Assembly: GCA_934277375.1 (NCBI GenBank)
Contig: CAKQTZ010000009.1
Coordinates: 1 to 64,000 of the forward strand
Origin: an uncultured Coprococcus sp.
Lineage (GTDB): Bacteria; Bacillota; Clostridia; Lachnospirales; Lachnospiraceae
Length of the DNA: 64,000 nucleotides
Reading direction: 5' to 3'
Positions 33,594 to 43,136 of the stretch are shown piece by piece. The position numbers and the translations under genes are program-made. Within the stretch, counting starts at the first letter, position 1, and each line of letters opens with the position of its first letter. Under the pieces are notes generated by a model. That model was not told the DNA's origin. It did not search any database and was given only the letters and a program-made list of their open reading frames with translations.

Positions 33594-36500
33594 TCAGACT
33601 TTTCTCAACAAAACACGATCCTTGCCATACTCCATCTGCAGAGCATAGACAATTCCTGAATTTTCATCAACACAGAATCCACGTCCCATATTTTTTGCCT
33701 GCCTTGTCTTCTTTAGCTGCACATATACAGGACAGTTCCCCTTGTGCTCCTCGAGTATCGATATGAATGCAGATTCATTTTTCGTATATTCCTCCACATC
33801 CTCGAACAGCACCCAGAGCTGACTGTCACTCTGCGCCACCTGTCTGGCCTGCCTGTTCTGACCGCCCTGTCTGTTCCATGTATTCCTATTTTGGAATCCG
33901 GCGCCATGCTCAGCTTCCTCAAATGTGATAAGATCAGACGCTATAAGCTTGTTCTCTTTCTCACCCAGATTTGCTCTTCCTCTCACAAACACCCTGTTGT
34001 CCACAGATAGTCTGTCCCTGTATTTTTCAAAATCACGAGGAAAGAATATAAGCTCCATCTGCCCTATCATGTCCTCTACAGTTACATACGCCATGTTCTG
34101 ATTCTGTTTCGTGAGTTTCACTGTGACCCTTGTGATAATACCTCCCACCGTGTAAAATGCGTTGTCCTCAAGACGTGTGCCCTCATCTTCCGTCTGTGCA
34201 CCATTGTCATCCTCGTCACTGTCCACAACGAAATCAATGGACTGGGCAGTACACATCTTTTCCATAAGATCTACATACTTTCCAAGTGGATGTCCCGATA
34301 TATACACTCCAAGAACTGATTTCTCCAGCGCCAGCCGCTCCTGATCTGAATACTCCTCAACATCGGGATAAGGCACCTGACTGCTCTGGGCAAAGTCATC
34401 ACCCATGAGATCGAACAATGACATCTGTCCTGACTCCCGGCTCTTTCTCTCCCTTGCAGCCTCCTCTGATATTGCCGGCAGTGCCATAAGCATCTGTTTT
34501 CTGTTGGCTCCCATTCCATCGAATGCTCCGCTCATTATCAGTGCCTCTACTGTCTTTTTGTTTGTATCCTTTGCTGGCATTCTGGTGAGGAAGTCTCTCA
34601 GGTCTTTGAACGGACCCTTCTCTTTCCTCTCAAGTTCTATCCTGTCAACCACAGCGCCACCCACGCTCTTTATTCCAGATAATCCATATCTTATCCTGCC
34701 ATCACTTATGGAGAATTTTGCAACTCCCTCATTTATATCAGGCGGCAGAACCTCTACCCCCATATGTTTACACACGCTTATATATTTTGCAACTTTTCCG
34801 TTATTGTCTATAACCGAGGACATGAGTGCAGCCATAAACTCCACTGGGTAATAATACTTGAGATAGGCCGTCTGTGCTGCAAGGACAGCATATGCAACGG
34901 AATGGGACTTGTTGAATGCATACTCCGCAAACTTCATCATCTCATCAAATATCTTGTTTGCCACATCCTCTGGGATACCATTTGCGATGCATCCAGAAAC
35001 ATGAAGTTCTTCATTGCCATACACAAAGTTATGGCGCTCCTTCTCCATCTCCTCCGGCTTCTTTTTTGCCATAGCTCTTCTAACGAGGTCACTTCTGCCA
35101 AGTGTATATCCGGCAAGCTTCATAACTATCTGCATAACCTGTTCCTGATATATAATACATCCATATGTCGGCTCAAGTATCTCCTCCAGCTCAGGTGTAT
35201 CATATCTCACAAGCTCTCTGTTCTCTTTGCCTCTTATATAATCATCTATGAACTGCATTGGTCCCGGTCTGAACAGCGCAACTCCGGCGATTACATCGTC
35301 AAGACTCTGAGGTTTAAGCTTCATCATGAAGTTTTTCATACCCTCACTTTCGAGCTGGAACATGCCTTCTGTCTTTCCCTGTCCCATAAGCCCCAGAATG
35401 TTCGGGTCATCATAGTCTATATTGTCTATATCCAGATCTTTTCCTGTGGTCTCCTTTACAAGTTTAACAGTGTCCTGTATAACTGTAGCCGTCCTGAGTC
35501 CAAGAAAATCCATCTTCAGCATACCCAGGTGCTCCACCGTATTTTTCTCAAACTGTGTAACTACCGCTCCCTCGGCTCCGACTGACAGTGGAGCATACTC
35601 CTCAATAGCCTCCCTGCCTATTACGACTCCAGCGGCATGCATTCCCGCATTTCTCGGAAGTCCCTCCAGCTTCTTGGCTATATCAACCATCTTTTTGATG
35701 TCATCAGAGCTGTTATACATATCTCTGAAATCCTTACTGGTCTTCAATGCAATATCTATGGTAATATCCTTTTCGGCCGGTATCGCTTTTGCCAGTGAAT
35801 CACACAATGCATAAGGAAGATCCATCGCACGTCCCACATCACGAATAACATTTCTTGCACCCATGGTCTGATATGCTATTATCTGGGTAACGCACTCCTC
35901 TCCGTATTTCTTTACGCAGTAATCGATTACTTCCTGACGCCTGATATAGCAAAAGTCTATATCTATATCAGGCATGGATACTCTCTCTGGATTAAGGAAT
36001 CTCTCAAAGAGTAGGTTATACTGCAGCGGTTCTATAGTAGTTATATCAAGACAATATGCCACTACACTACCAACCGCCGATCCTCGTCCCGGACCAACAG
36101 CGATTCCGTGTGACTTTGCAAAATGTATGAAATCCCATACTATCAGAAAATAGTCCACAAATCCCATACTCTTTATGACTGATAGTTCATAATCTATTCT
36201 CTGTCTGACATTATATCCATGAGTTCCCTCTGGCATATCCTGTGCATCATCGTAGCTTATTCCATATTTCTTATGCATTCCCTCATATACCAGATGTTCC
36301 AGATATTCCTCAGCGGTATACCCTTCTGGTACATCAAACCTCGGAACCTTCTGCTCACCAAACACGATATTGACATTACATCTTTCTGCTATCTTGTGAG
36401 TATTTTCAAGAGCCTCCAATGCATAAGGAAACAGCTCCGCCATCTCTTCTTTGGACTTGAGATAGAACTGTCCACCGTCATAGCGCATTCTGTTCTCATC

Positions 36501-37193
36501 TTGCACCTTTTTGTTTGTCTGTATACACAGAAGAACATCGTGGGCTTCCCAGTCCTCTGCATATATATAATGGGAATCATTCGTCACAACCATAGGTATT
36601 CCCAGTTCCTTTGACAGCCTCATGATACCAGCATTCACTGTAGCCTGCTCAGGGATTCCATGATCCTGCATCTCCAGAAAATAATTGTTTTCACCGAACA
36701 TATTTCTGTATCTTATAGCAGTCACCTTGGCTGCCTCATAGTCACCTTTCCTCAGGTTGGTGGCCACCTCACCTGCAAGGCAGGCGCTGAGTGCTATGAT
36801 TCCTTCATGATATTTCTCCAACACTTCCATATCTACCCTTGGCTTATAGTAGAAGCCCTCGGTAAATCCCCTTGTCACTATCTTGGACAGATTATGATAT
36901 CCCAGATCATTCTCTGCCAGAAGCACCAGATGATAATATCTGTCATCTCCCTTGCTTATCTCTCTGTCAAATCTTGAGCCTGGACTGACGTACACTTCGC
37001 AACCCAATATTGGCTTTATACCGGCTGCATGACACGCCTCATAGAACTCTATCACGCCATACATGACCCCATGGTCGGTTATAGCCAGAGAATCATATCC
37101 GAGCTCCTTTGCTCTTTTTACAAGATCCTTTATCTTTGCAGCTCCATCCAGCAGACTATATCCTGTATGGACATGCAAATGTGTAAACTCCAT
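33594..37193 (-). CDS. dnaE: DNA polymerase III subunit alpha
   Basis: A 1199-aa replicative C-family polymerase of the DnaE type (no inserted exonuclease). The N-terminal PHP domain begins FTHLHVHTGYSLLDGAAK; the catalytic palm has PGRGSAVGS and PDIDIDF near residue 400; a helix-hairpin and OB domain (GGIITRVTVKLTKQNQNMAYVTVEDM) follow. The start MEFTHL follows GGGAGG. Clostridia use PolC as main polymerase and DnaE alongside it. It is cotranscribed with the rRNA methyltransferase downstream. Confidence 0.96.
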   Translation of the reverse strand: MEFTHLHVHTGYSLLDGAAKIKDLVKRAKELGYDSLAITDHGVMYGVIEFYEACHAAGIKPILGCEVYVSPGSRFDREISKGDDRYYHLVLLAENDLGYHNLSKIVTRGFTEGFYYKPRVDMEVLEKYHEGIIALSACLAGEVATNLRKGDYEAAKVTAIRYRNMFGENNYFLEMQDHGIPEQATVNAGIMRLSKELGIPMVVTNDSHYIYAEDWEAHDVLLCIQTNKKVQDENRMRYDGGQFYLKSKEEMAELFPYALEALENTHKIAERCNVNIVFGEQKVPRFDVPEGYTAEEYLEHLVYEGMHKKYGISYDDAQDMPEGTHGYNVRQRIDYELSVIKSMGFVDYFLIVWDFIHFAKSHGIAVGPGRGSAVGSVVAYCLDITTIEPLQYNLLFERFLNPERVSMPDIDIDFCYIRRQEVIDYCVKKYGEECVTQIIAYQTMGARNVIRDVGRAMDLPYALCDSLAKAIPAEKDITIDIALKTSKDFRDMYNSSDDIKKMVDIAKKLEGLPRNAGMHAAGVVIGREAIEEYAPLSVGAEGAVVTQFEKNTVEHLGMLKMDFLGLRTATVIQDTVKLVKETTGKDLDIDNIDYDDPNILGLMGQGKTEGMFQLESEGMKNFMMKLKPQSLDDVIAGVALFRPGPMQFIDDYIRGKENRELVRYDTPELEEILEPTYGCIIYQEQVMQIVMKLAGYTLGRSDLVRRAMAKKKPEEMEKERHNFVYGNEELHVSGCIANGIPEDVANKIFDEMMKFAEYAFNKSHSVAYAVLAAQTAYLKYYYPVEFMAALMSSVIDNNGKVAKYISVCKHMGVEVLPPDINEGVAKFSISDGRIRYGLSGIKSVGGAVVDRIELERKEKGPFKDLRDFLTRMPAKDTNKKTVEALIMSGAFDGMGANRKQMLMALPAISEEAARERKSRESGQMSLFDLMGDDFAQSSQVPYPDVEEYSDQERLALEKSVLGVYISGHPLGKYVDLMEKMCTAQSIDFVVDSDEDDNGAQTEDEGTRLEDNAFYTVGGIITRVTVKLTKQNQNMAYVTVEDMIGQMELIFFPRDFEKYRDRLSVDNRVFVRGRANLGEKENKLIASDLITFEEAEHGAGFQNRNTWNRQGGQNRQARQVAQSDSQLWVLFEDVEEYTKNESAFISILEEHKGNCPVYVQLKKTRQAKNMGRGFCVDENSGIVYALQMEYGKDRVLLRKV

Positions 37194-37250
37194 GCAATAC
37201 CTCCCTATAAAATCTATTTCGTACATTCCTGCTCCACTGTTTTCTTCTGG

Positions 37251-37799
37251 TTATCGTTTATTATGTAAAATCTCGCGTCTGATATAATCAAAAGTATAAT
37301 CCTCACCTTTCTCTGCCAACGTTCTTAGCATGAGTTCAAGCAATTCTGCAGATTCCGGGTGAAGCATATTTCTGGATCTTCCTCTCAGATAATACTCAAG
37401 AGGGTAAGAATCCGAATATTTGTCTCCATTATAGTTCTTACTTGCCGCAACCCTGTCGCAAAACATCTCGACGACGTATTTTACAGGCATCTTCATCCCT
37501 ATCAACTGTTTACAACTCTTATCTATGCTATAATCTATCCAGTATTCAAGATGATGCTTATTCCTCCCTTTGTGATGAAGCCAGGCACTTGAATATCCCT
37601 TCTCTTCTCTCTCTGCATCGTTTGGGCTTCTGTTTCCCTGAAAATACTTTGCGCCAACAGAGAACTCTGTCCACGTATATTTTGACAGATCATGCAGTAA
37701 TCCTTGCTTATACAATCCGCATCTGAAGCAGTTTTTCATAACCATCTTCTTATGCCTGTTTATAGTTTTCAAATGTTTGTACCATTTTGGTGCTTCCAT
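37251..37799 (-). CDS. DUF5662 family-like protein
   Basis: A 182-aa soluble protein. KQGLLHDLSKYTWTEF near residue 38 looks like an HD-type metal site (HDxSKY), and AWLHHKGRNKHHLEYW follows with several His. This matches what I know as DUF5662, found mostly in Firmicutes and phages, function unknown. The start MEAPKW at 37799 is chosen for AGAAGGAG; an open frame further upstream runs into the tRNA gene and is not used. It precedes dnaE by 57 bp. Confidence 0.82.
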   Translation of the reverse strand: MEAPKWYKHLKTINRHKKMVMKNCFRCGLYKQGLLHDLSKYTWTEFSVGAKYFQGNRSPNDAEREEKGYSSAWLHHKGRNKHHLEYWIDYSIDKSCKQLIGMKMPVKYVVEMFCDRVAASKNYNGDKYSDSYPLEYYLRGRSRNMLHPESAELLELMLRTLAEKGEDYTFDYIRREILHNKR

Positions 37800-37862
37800 A
37801 TTCCAGTCTCCTTCTGCATCCATTAACCAGTAACCCCGTCTTGCCGTTAAGTCTATAGACAC

Positions 37863-37899
37863 AAAAACTGCCAGCAAAAACCTTTTGCCGACAGTTTCA
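37863..37899 (-). terminator. Terminator of tRNA-Thr
   Basis: Minus-strand stem AACTGTCGGCAAAA / TTTTGCTGGCAGTT followed by TTTTTG, 7 bases past the tRNA 3' end. Confidence 0.85.
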
Positions 37900-37905
37900 A
37901 TTCTA

Positions 37906-37978
<73 letters not shown>

Positions 37979-38007
37979 ATCTATAAAAATACTGCCAATG
38001 ACCTATG

Positions 38008-39288
38008 TTAAAAACACCATATTCCATATAGCGGTACATTTACCAATCCTTTATCTACATACATATCATCCGTTGATATCCTTATGGATGTCTGATTATC
38101 ATATCTCTGCTTAAATACTCTGGAACTCTGAGCCTTTGTATGAGGGCTTGTCTGCACATCAACAGGTATGGCCTCTCCATTACCTTCATATACAAAATCT
38201 ACCTTTGCCGTGGCCGATGATATCCAGAAATATAACTCTCCTATGTTCCTGTTCGCATATAATTCAGCAAGTGCATACTGTTCTGCTATGCTTCCATCCA
38301 TCATATCAAGAACATTCTCTCTATCTATGTCCTGAACCAATATCCCAGCCATGATTCTCAGCAGACCATGATCCAAATGATATATCTCAAAAGATTTATC
38401 ATCGCGCTGTCTGGCAAGTGGTAAAACACCGGTTCTTACTCTGTATACCTGCCTTACAACACCCATCCTGACCAGTTGATCAACAGATGCTTCATACTCC
38501 CTGGCTCTCGCTTTAGGATCCACATAACCATACATAAACTTTTTGTTCTCTTTCGTGAACTGTACAGGTATGCTGTTCCATATCGCAATCACCTTATTGA
38601 GATATCTCTTCGGAGTGGAGTTTATCAGATATTCGGTCATTCTGTCAAGTATAGACTTCAATACAACATCAATTCTTTTAAAATCTCCTGTCTTATAATA
38701 CTCCTCAACTGCCTCTGGCATACCACCTGTCAGAAAAAAAGCTTCAAGCATCATCTGTACGCTGTCACGTACTTCGTCAGGGATAGCCGTTATTCTCTGA
38801 TTCTCCACATATGAACACAGCTTTCTTCCCTTTCCCGCCTTCAGGAATTCATCGAATGTCATCGGCATCATCTCATATACATTTATATCGTCAATGCACT
38901 CTTCCTCCCCCGGCATCATACCACTGATCGTAGCTATCACGCATATCCTGCAATCGGTGTTATATCTTGCATATGCTACAAGATTTTTCAGCAATCCGTC
39001 ACAGTTCTGTGCATTATCAAATATAAGCAGTTTATCCTTGAAATCATACTTGTCAAGCGACGTTGTGAGTTTTGCATGAAGCTTTTCAGGGCGTCTCTCC
39101 TTGGCAGCATACGTTGAAAACTCAGTGTACTTGCTCATGTCAATTATAATATAATCCTTAAAAAATCCCATTGCAAAGTCTACAACAGCCCATGTCTTAC
39201 CGACAAGCTTTCCTCCACGCACTACAGCCACTTTATCTGCGCCAGTTTCATACCATGCTGCAAGATCATTCATTATATTTCTAAACAA
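38008..39288 (-). CDS. AAA-type ATPase with DUF4143-like C-terminus
   Basis: A 426-aa P-loop ATPase of the AAA_14/DUF4143 type. Walker A is GGKLVGKT near residue 27 and Walker B is LLIFDNAQN. The C-terminal part has KVDFVYEGNGEAIPVDVQ, the place of the PD-(D/E)xK-like core, but with Gln where the Lys would be, so nuclease activity is doubtful. Role of the family is unclear. A TTG start at 39288 is preferred because GAGGTGA lies before it; an ATG five codons later is possible. An RHH gene lies upstream. Confidence 0.83.
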   Translation of the reverse strand: MFRNIMNDLAAWYETGADKVAVVRGGKLVGKTWAVVDFAMGFFKDYIIIDMSKYTEFSTYAAKERRPEKLHAKLTTSLDKYDFKDKLLIFDNAQNCDGLLKNLVAYARYNTDCRICVIATISGMMPGEEECIDDINVYEMMPMTFDEFLKAGKGRKLCSYVENQRITAIPDEVRDSVQMMLEAFFLTGGMPEAVEEYYKTGDFKRIDVVLKSILDRMTEYLINSTPKRYLNKVIAIWNSIPVQFTKENKKFMYGYVDPKARAREYEASVDQLVRMGVVRQVYRVRTGVLPLARQRDDKSFEIYHLDHGLLRIMAGILVQDIDRENVLDMMDGSIAEQYALAELYANRNIGELYFWISSATAKVDFVYEGNGEAIPVDVQTSPHTKAQSSRVFKQRYDNQTSIRISTDDMYVDKGLVNVPLYGIWCF

Positions 39289-39353
39289 GTATCTCACCTC
39301 GGTTCCGTCACTTTTTTCAAATCGATTACAGAATATCACTTATATAATCCAAT

Positions 39354-39370
39354 GTAAATATATAATTTAC
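39354..39370. promoter_or_regulatory. AT-rich dyad between the RHH and ATPase genes
   Basis: GTAAAT / ATTTAC with a 5-nt spacer in the 112-bp gap. Being next to an RHH gene, it is a possible operator; AT-rich palindromes also occur by chance. Confidence 0.3.
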
Positions 39371-39400
39371 TGTAATTTCATGTTTATCTCTCACTTATTA

Positions 39401-39892
39401 TCACTCATACAAGAACTTTTCGCGGAAATAAGTTTTCAGTGCAGGTTCATCTATATCCATGTACTTCAGTACCACCTCACACAAAAATTCCTTGTAATAC
39501 CCCCAGTCTTCTCCAGATATGTCTATCTTTTGCCTATCTTCATAAAATATCTCTCCAAGTTTGTTCTTGAGTTTAATCGTTGCATTGTAAAGGTTCGCCT
39601 GATCCTTATCCGAATCATACTTTTCCACATCAACTGTCATGTCTCCATATTTCAGATGTGCTTCTCCCCTCATCACAACAACATCCCTCTCTATTCTTGA
39701 GATACATTTCTCTTCTACCATATCCCGAAGAAAATATTCACGATTCTCAAACAAATATCGTTTTATCGCCATAATAATTATCTCGTTTTGAGAATAGCCT
39801 GTATAATTTGAGAGTCGCTCCACATCGCGAGCCATTCTTGAATCCATTCTAAGAGGTTTATTAGTAAGTTCCCTTTTGTTAAGTCCCGGCAT
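39401..39892 (-). CDS. Ribbon-helix-helix domain protein
   Basis: A 163-aa protein. Residues about 12-50 (KPLRMDSRMARDVERLSNYTGYSQNEIIIMAIKRYL) fit a ribbon-helix-helix DNA-binding fold. The rest is charged, alpha/beta and unassigned. AAAGGGAG precedes the ATG at 39892. A terminator hairpin for the TPR gene lies only 33 bp upstream, so its promoter is unclear. It could regulate itself and the ATPase gene downstream, by inference from order alone. Confidence 0.75.
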   Translation of the reverse strand: MPGLNKRELTNKPLRMDSRMARDVERLSNYTGYSQNEIIIMAIKRYLFENREYFLRDMVEEKCISRIERDVVVMRGEAHLKYGDMTVDVEKYDSDKDQANLYNATIKLKNKLGEIFYEDRQKIDISGEDWGYYKEFLCEVVLKYMDIDEPALKTYFREKFLYE

Positions 39893-39924
39893 TATTCTGC
39901 TCCCTTTCCTCAGATTCTTAGATA

Positions 39925-39952
39925 AAAAGCCCGGAGGAGTGAATCCTCCGGG
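39925..39952 (-). terminator. Terminator of the TPR/Sel1 gene
   Basis: Minus-strand stem CCCGGAGGA / TCCTCCGGG with a 5-nt loop and TTTTT. Confidence 0.93.
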
Positions 39953-39993
39953 TCGTAATGTTCAAAATATATGACTTACCATCACGCTGTGCG

Positions 39994-42714
39994 CTACTCT
40001 CCCTTTCCAATTGAAAGGAAACCGCTCTCGTTTGCCTTGAGCAGGAATGCAAGACCTATGTTCTTCTTGCCCTCTTCAGTAGCCTTATATATCTCACCAG
40101 TCTCAACCAATGATTTTGCTATAGCTATAAGAACATCCTTAAACTGCATCATCTGTCGTCTGTCCTTTGAACTCAGCTTGAATATATACTGGTTCTTGGA
40201 GCTTATCAACAATATGCTGAATGTATGTACATTGTCCTTAGAAGCACGGATCGCTGAGCCTATCATTCTTGAGTTAGCGATTATGACATCTGCATTCTCG
40301 TCAGGCAGATACTCTGAAACAATGAGCTTATATATTTTGAGATAATCCTGTTCAGCAGTTGCATTCACCGGCATCTCTGCCACCGCAAACTCAACCACGG
40401 AATCAGCCATCTTGATCGTTCCGCCTTCGTCGTTGATAACCGCATTACATTCCTTAGGAACACACAGTCTGAAGAACTTATTCTCCACAACCTTCTGTCC
40501 CTTTGCAGGTTCTCTGAGTATAAGATCGACATAGTTCATCTCCAGCTTATTCATGGCTACAATTGCCGACTCATCACCTGTCTCTGCAAGATCTATAAGT
40601 GCATCGTACAGACTCCATATCTGCTGTGTAGCCACAGGCACAAGTCCTATGAGTTTTTCAATGGCAGGAACATAACCCATGCTCGCATTCTCTATATAGA
40701 GCTTGATCGCATCATCATGTGAGAGCCCCTTCTCTACCTTGTAATTGATTACCTTAAACAGGTTCTCCTTATCCCAGTCATCAAAATTGGCATTGAAGGC
40801 TTTTTCAAAATACTTGATGCTCTTGATCTCGCCCTTGTAGTTCTCCTGCTTCTCCTGAACCTGATATATACGACCAAGTTCATATCCTGCACGAGCACTT
40901 CCAAGACCCAGCGCCTCAAGATATGCCTTCTCTATCTCATACGGTGTTGCTATATAGAATATCTGTCTCTGCTTCATCATAGCAATCTTGATCGCCGCAG
41001 ATTCGCTTCCAGCCTCAACAGCTCTCTCCCACTTGTCGATCGCAGTCTGGAGATCCTCTCCCTTGAGATCCTCAAGATCCTTGATATATCCATCTGCTTC
41101 CTGTATACCATTCTCTCTGGCCTTCTTGAAATATGACAGTGCCTTGACACCATCCCTCTTTGTTCTGAGAAGTCCATAGTAATATATTCTTCCAAGATAG
41201 AACGCCACTCGCTTATGTCCAAGTCTCTCAGCATTTTCATACCAATTCACCGCCTTGACATAATCCTTGAGCTGCTGATCGTACACCATGCCAAGAAGGA
41301 ACGCAAGTTCCGGATCCTTTGTGGCCTCAAAGAGCTGTTTCGCATAACTTATAGTCTTCTCCACATCCCTGTACGGGCTGTCCTCATCGTAGTAGAGCTC
41401 TATGAGCAGATAACTTGCCTTTATACTTCCAAGCTTAAGCGCCTGCTTTGCGGCTCTCATGGCTCCCTCGTAATCCTCCAGATAGTAGCAATATACAGCC
41501 TCGTTATAATACTGCATATCCTTTCTGTTTGCACTGTGCTCACTGGCAAGTGTAGGATCAACAAATGCAAATGAGTTGGCAGTTTCGAATATGATCTCTT
41601 CGTACTGCTCTATAATCTCCATGGTCGCACATACGAATCTCATACATGCAAGTCTTCTTCCATGGTAGAATGCAAATGACACAATGCCCTTCTCCATATC
41701 CTTATGATAATATGTGGTACATATTCCATCAGCATACTCTGTGACATAAGCTTTAAGCTGAAGCTCCTCGTCAAATGCATCATTACAATATCTGAGATAG
41801 TTCTCAAGTGTCATCTTGGAATCTTTTGGTACACTGTCATAATATACATACATAGCAAAATCCTTGTATGTAAGACTTGGTGCGTAATACTCCTCACCGG
41901 TGGACTCATTGATCGTCTTCACCCAGCCCTTTGGAAGTTTATGGATAAATCCTTCCACCTGATCGTGTACATATGTGTACTGATACTGAAGACGGGACGC
42001 CTCTATCACTTTATAACGAGGCTCTTTTCCCTTTGCTTTTCTGGCCTCCGCTATATCAGTATACAGCTTGTCCTTCTCCTCGAATTCAAGGCTGTCACCG
42101 TGCGTACTCATATATTCAACTCTCTCATACGAAGCCTTAGCTTTTGCATCACCTGTATCAGCGAGTTTCTTGTACCACATCATAGCCTTCTCAAGATCTA
42201 CAGGTACAACATAATCACTTTTATTACCATACTCATCTATGCGGTTAAGTCCGCTCTCATAGATGGATCCAAGACTCATATAAGCTGCTTTTATTCCATA
42301 ATCAGTAGCTGCCAGCTCATAATACTTGATAGCCTTAGAAAAGTTCTGCACTTCCAGAAGCATCTTGGCCAATTTGAATATCACATCGCCATCATGGTTC
42401 TGATTCACATACTTCTCATAATACTTTGTTGCCTTGTTAAGATCCACATCGATGACAGCATTCCTGTACTTTCCCTTTTCGTAGAACTCTGCCAACGCTA
42501 GAAGCGCATCATCTCCATACGACTTATACTGCGCATCCATAATTCCAATATCAGCAACCTGTTCCAATATAGTCACCGATTCCTCTGCATCCCCATTATC
42601 CATAAGGTTCATCGCCTTATTATACTGGAGCTCTACATTGTTGACCGGTTCCTTTCTCTTGGAAAACCTGGATACGAATGGTATCTTCTTTAATAATCCG
42701 TCAAAAAATCCCAT
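39994..42714 (-). CDS. Large TPR/Sel1-repeat protein
   Basis: A 906-aa soluble protein built mostly of Sel1/TPR-like helical repeats: for example ALLALAEFYEKGKYRNA, KAYYLG-like units, AAYMSLGSIYESGLNR, and a second array from about residue 420 (EDYEGAMRAAKQALKLG). Residues about 270-390 form an insert (PKGWVKTINESTGEEYYAP) and the C-terminal 150 residues form a separate alpha/beta region that repeats the same theme (KFFRLCVPKECNAVIND). A scaffold role is likely; partners unknown. The start MGFFDG follows GGAGGA. It has its own promoter and terminator. Confidence 0.82.
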   Translation of the reverse strand: MGFFDGLLKKIPFVSRFSKRKEPVNNVELQYNKAMNLMDNGDAEESVTILEQVADIGIMDAQYKSYGDDALLALAEFYEKGKYRNAVIDVDLNKATKYYEKYVNQNHDGDVIFKLAKMLLEVQNFSKAIKYYELAATDYGIKAAYMSLGSIYESGLNRIDEYGNKSDYVVPVDLEKAMMWYKKLADTGDAKAKASYERVEYMSTHGDSLEFEEKDKLYTDIAEARKAKGKEPRYKVIEASRLQYQYTYVHDQVEGFIHKLPKGWVKTINESTGEEYYAPSLTYKDFAMYVYYDSVPKDSKMTLENYLRYCNDAFDEELQLKAYVTEYADGICTTYYHKDMEKGIVSFAFYHGRRLACMRFVCATMEIIEQYEEIIFETANSFAFVDPTLASEHSANRKDMQYYNEAVYCYYLEDYEGAMRAAKQALKLGSIKASYLLIELYYDEDSPYRDVEKTISYAKQLFEATKDPELAFLLGMVYDQQLKDYVKAVNWYENAERLGHKRVAFYLGRIYYYGLLRTKRDGVKALSYFKKARENGIQEADGYIKDLEDLKGEDLQTAIDKWERAVEAGSESAAIKIAMMKQRQIFYIATPYEIEKAYLEALGLGSARAGYELGRIYQVQEKQENYKGEIKSIKYFEKAFNANFDDWDKENLFKVINYKVEKGLSHDDAIKLYIENASMGYVPAIEKLIGLVPVATQQIWSLYDALIDLAETGDESAIVAMNKLEMNYVDLILREPAKGQKVVENKFFRLCVPKECNAVINDEGGTIKMADSVVEFAVAEMPVNATAEQDYLKIYKLIVSEYLPDENADVIIANSRMIGSAIRASKDNVHTFSILLISSKNQYIFKLSSKDRRQMMQFKDVLIAIAKSLVETGEIYKATEEGKKNIGLAFLLKANESGFLSIGKGE

Positions 42715-42751
42715 ATCCTGTTCCTCCGACAAATGTCCATTGATAATTTGT

Positions 42752-42780
42752 ATTTTACCACATACACCCATCCGGCGCAA
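42752..42780 (-). promoter_or_regulatory. Promoter of the TPR/Sel1 gene
   Basis: TTGCGC (42775-42780), 17-bp spacer, TAAAAT (42752-42757) on the minus strand, about 38 bp before the start. Confidence 0.6.
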
Positions 42781-42857
42781 TAAAATTACCAATTTATCAT
42801 CAGCGTTTCCCCTTGTTTTGTCTATTGTTGACTTAATCTGCCAAGATCAGGTACTAT

Positions 42858-43115
42858 TTATTTCTCCTGTGTGAGGTATTCTGCCAAAGCTTCAGTTACC
42901 TTCTCCTCATCTGCACCATCGGCTACAATCTTTATCTCACTGCCATTTGCAAAATTCATGCTCATCATACCCATTATACTCTTTGCATTGATCTTCTTAT
43001 CGCCTGTAACAAGATAAACCTTGCAATCATACTGACTCGCAATCTGAACCAAAACAGCAACAGGTCTCTCCTCTGTTTTTCCATTCATTGATACAACAAC
43101 TGTCTTTTCGATCAT
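42858..43115 (-). CDS. crh: Crh-like HPr paralog lacking the active-site histidine
   Basis: An 85-aa HPr fold. Where HPr has GIHARP, this protein has KTEERP, so His15 is replaced by Glu and PTS phosphotransfer is not possible. The regulatory serine region is intact (AKSIMGMMSM, Ser46). That combination, and the location behind whiA, matches Bacillus Crh (which has Gln15), a CcpA co-effector phosphorylated by HprK. hprK lies 4 kb upstream on the same strand. Gene order and residues support the name; function is inferred. Confidence 0.88.
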   Translation of the reverse strand: MIEKTVVVSMNGKTEERPVAVLVQIASQYDCKVYLVTGDKKINAKSIMGMMSMNFANGSEIKIVADGADEEKVTEALAEYLTQEK

Positions 43116-43136
43116 TACACATCCTCCTTGGGCTTA

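Noticed and set aside
34764..35585. A 273-codon plus-strand frame inside dnaE
   Set aside because: Antisense to the catalytic region of dnaE; composition (Cys/His/Leu-rich) is typical of a reverse-frame shadow.
41704..42501. A 265-codon plus-strand frame inside the TPR gene
   Set aside because: Antisense shadow with no start signal.
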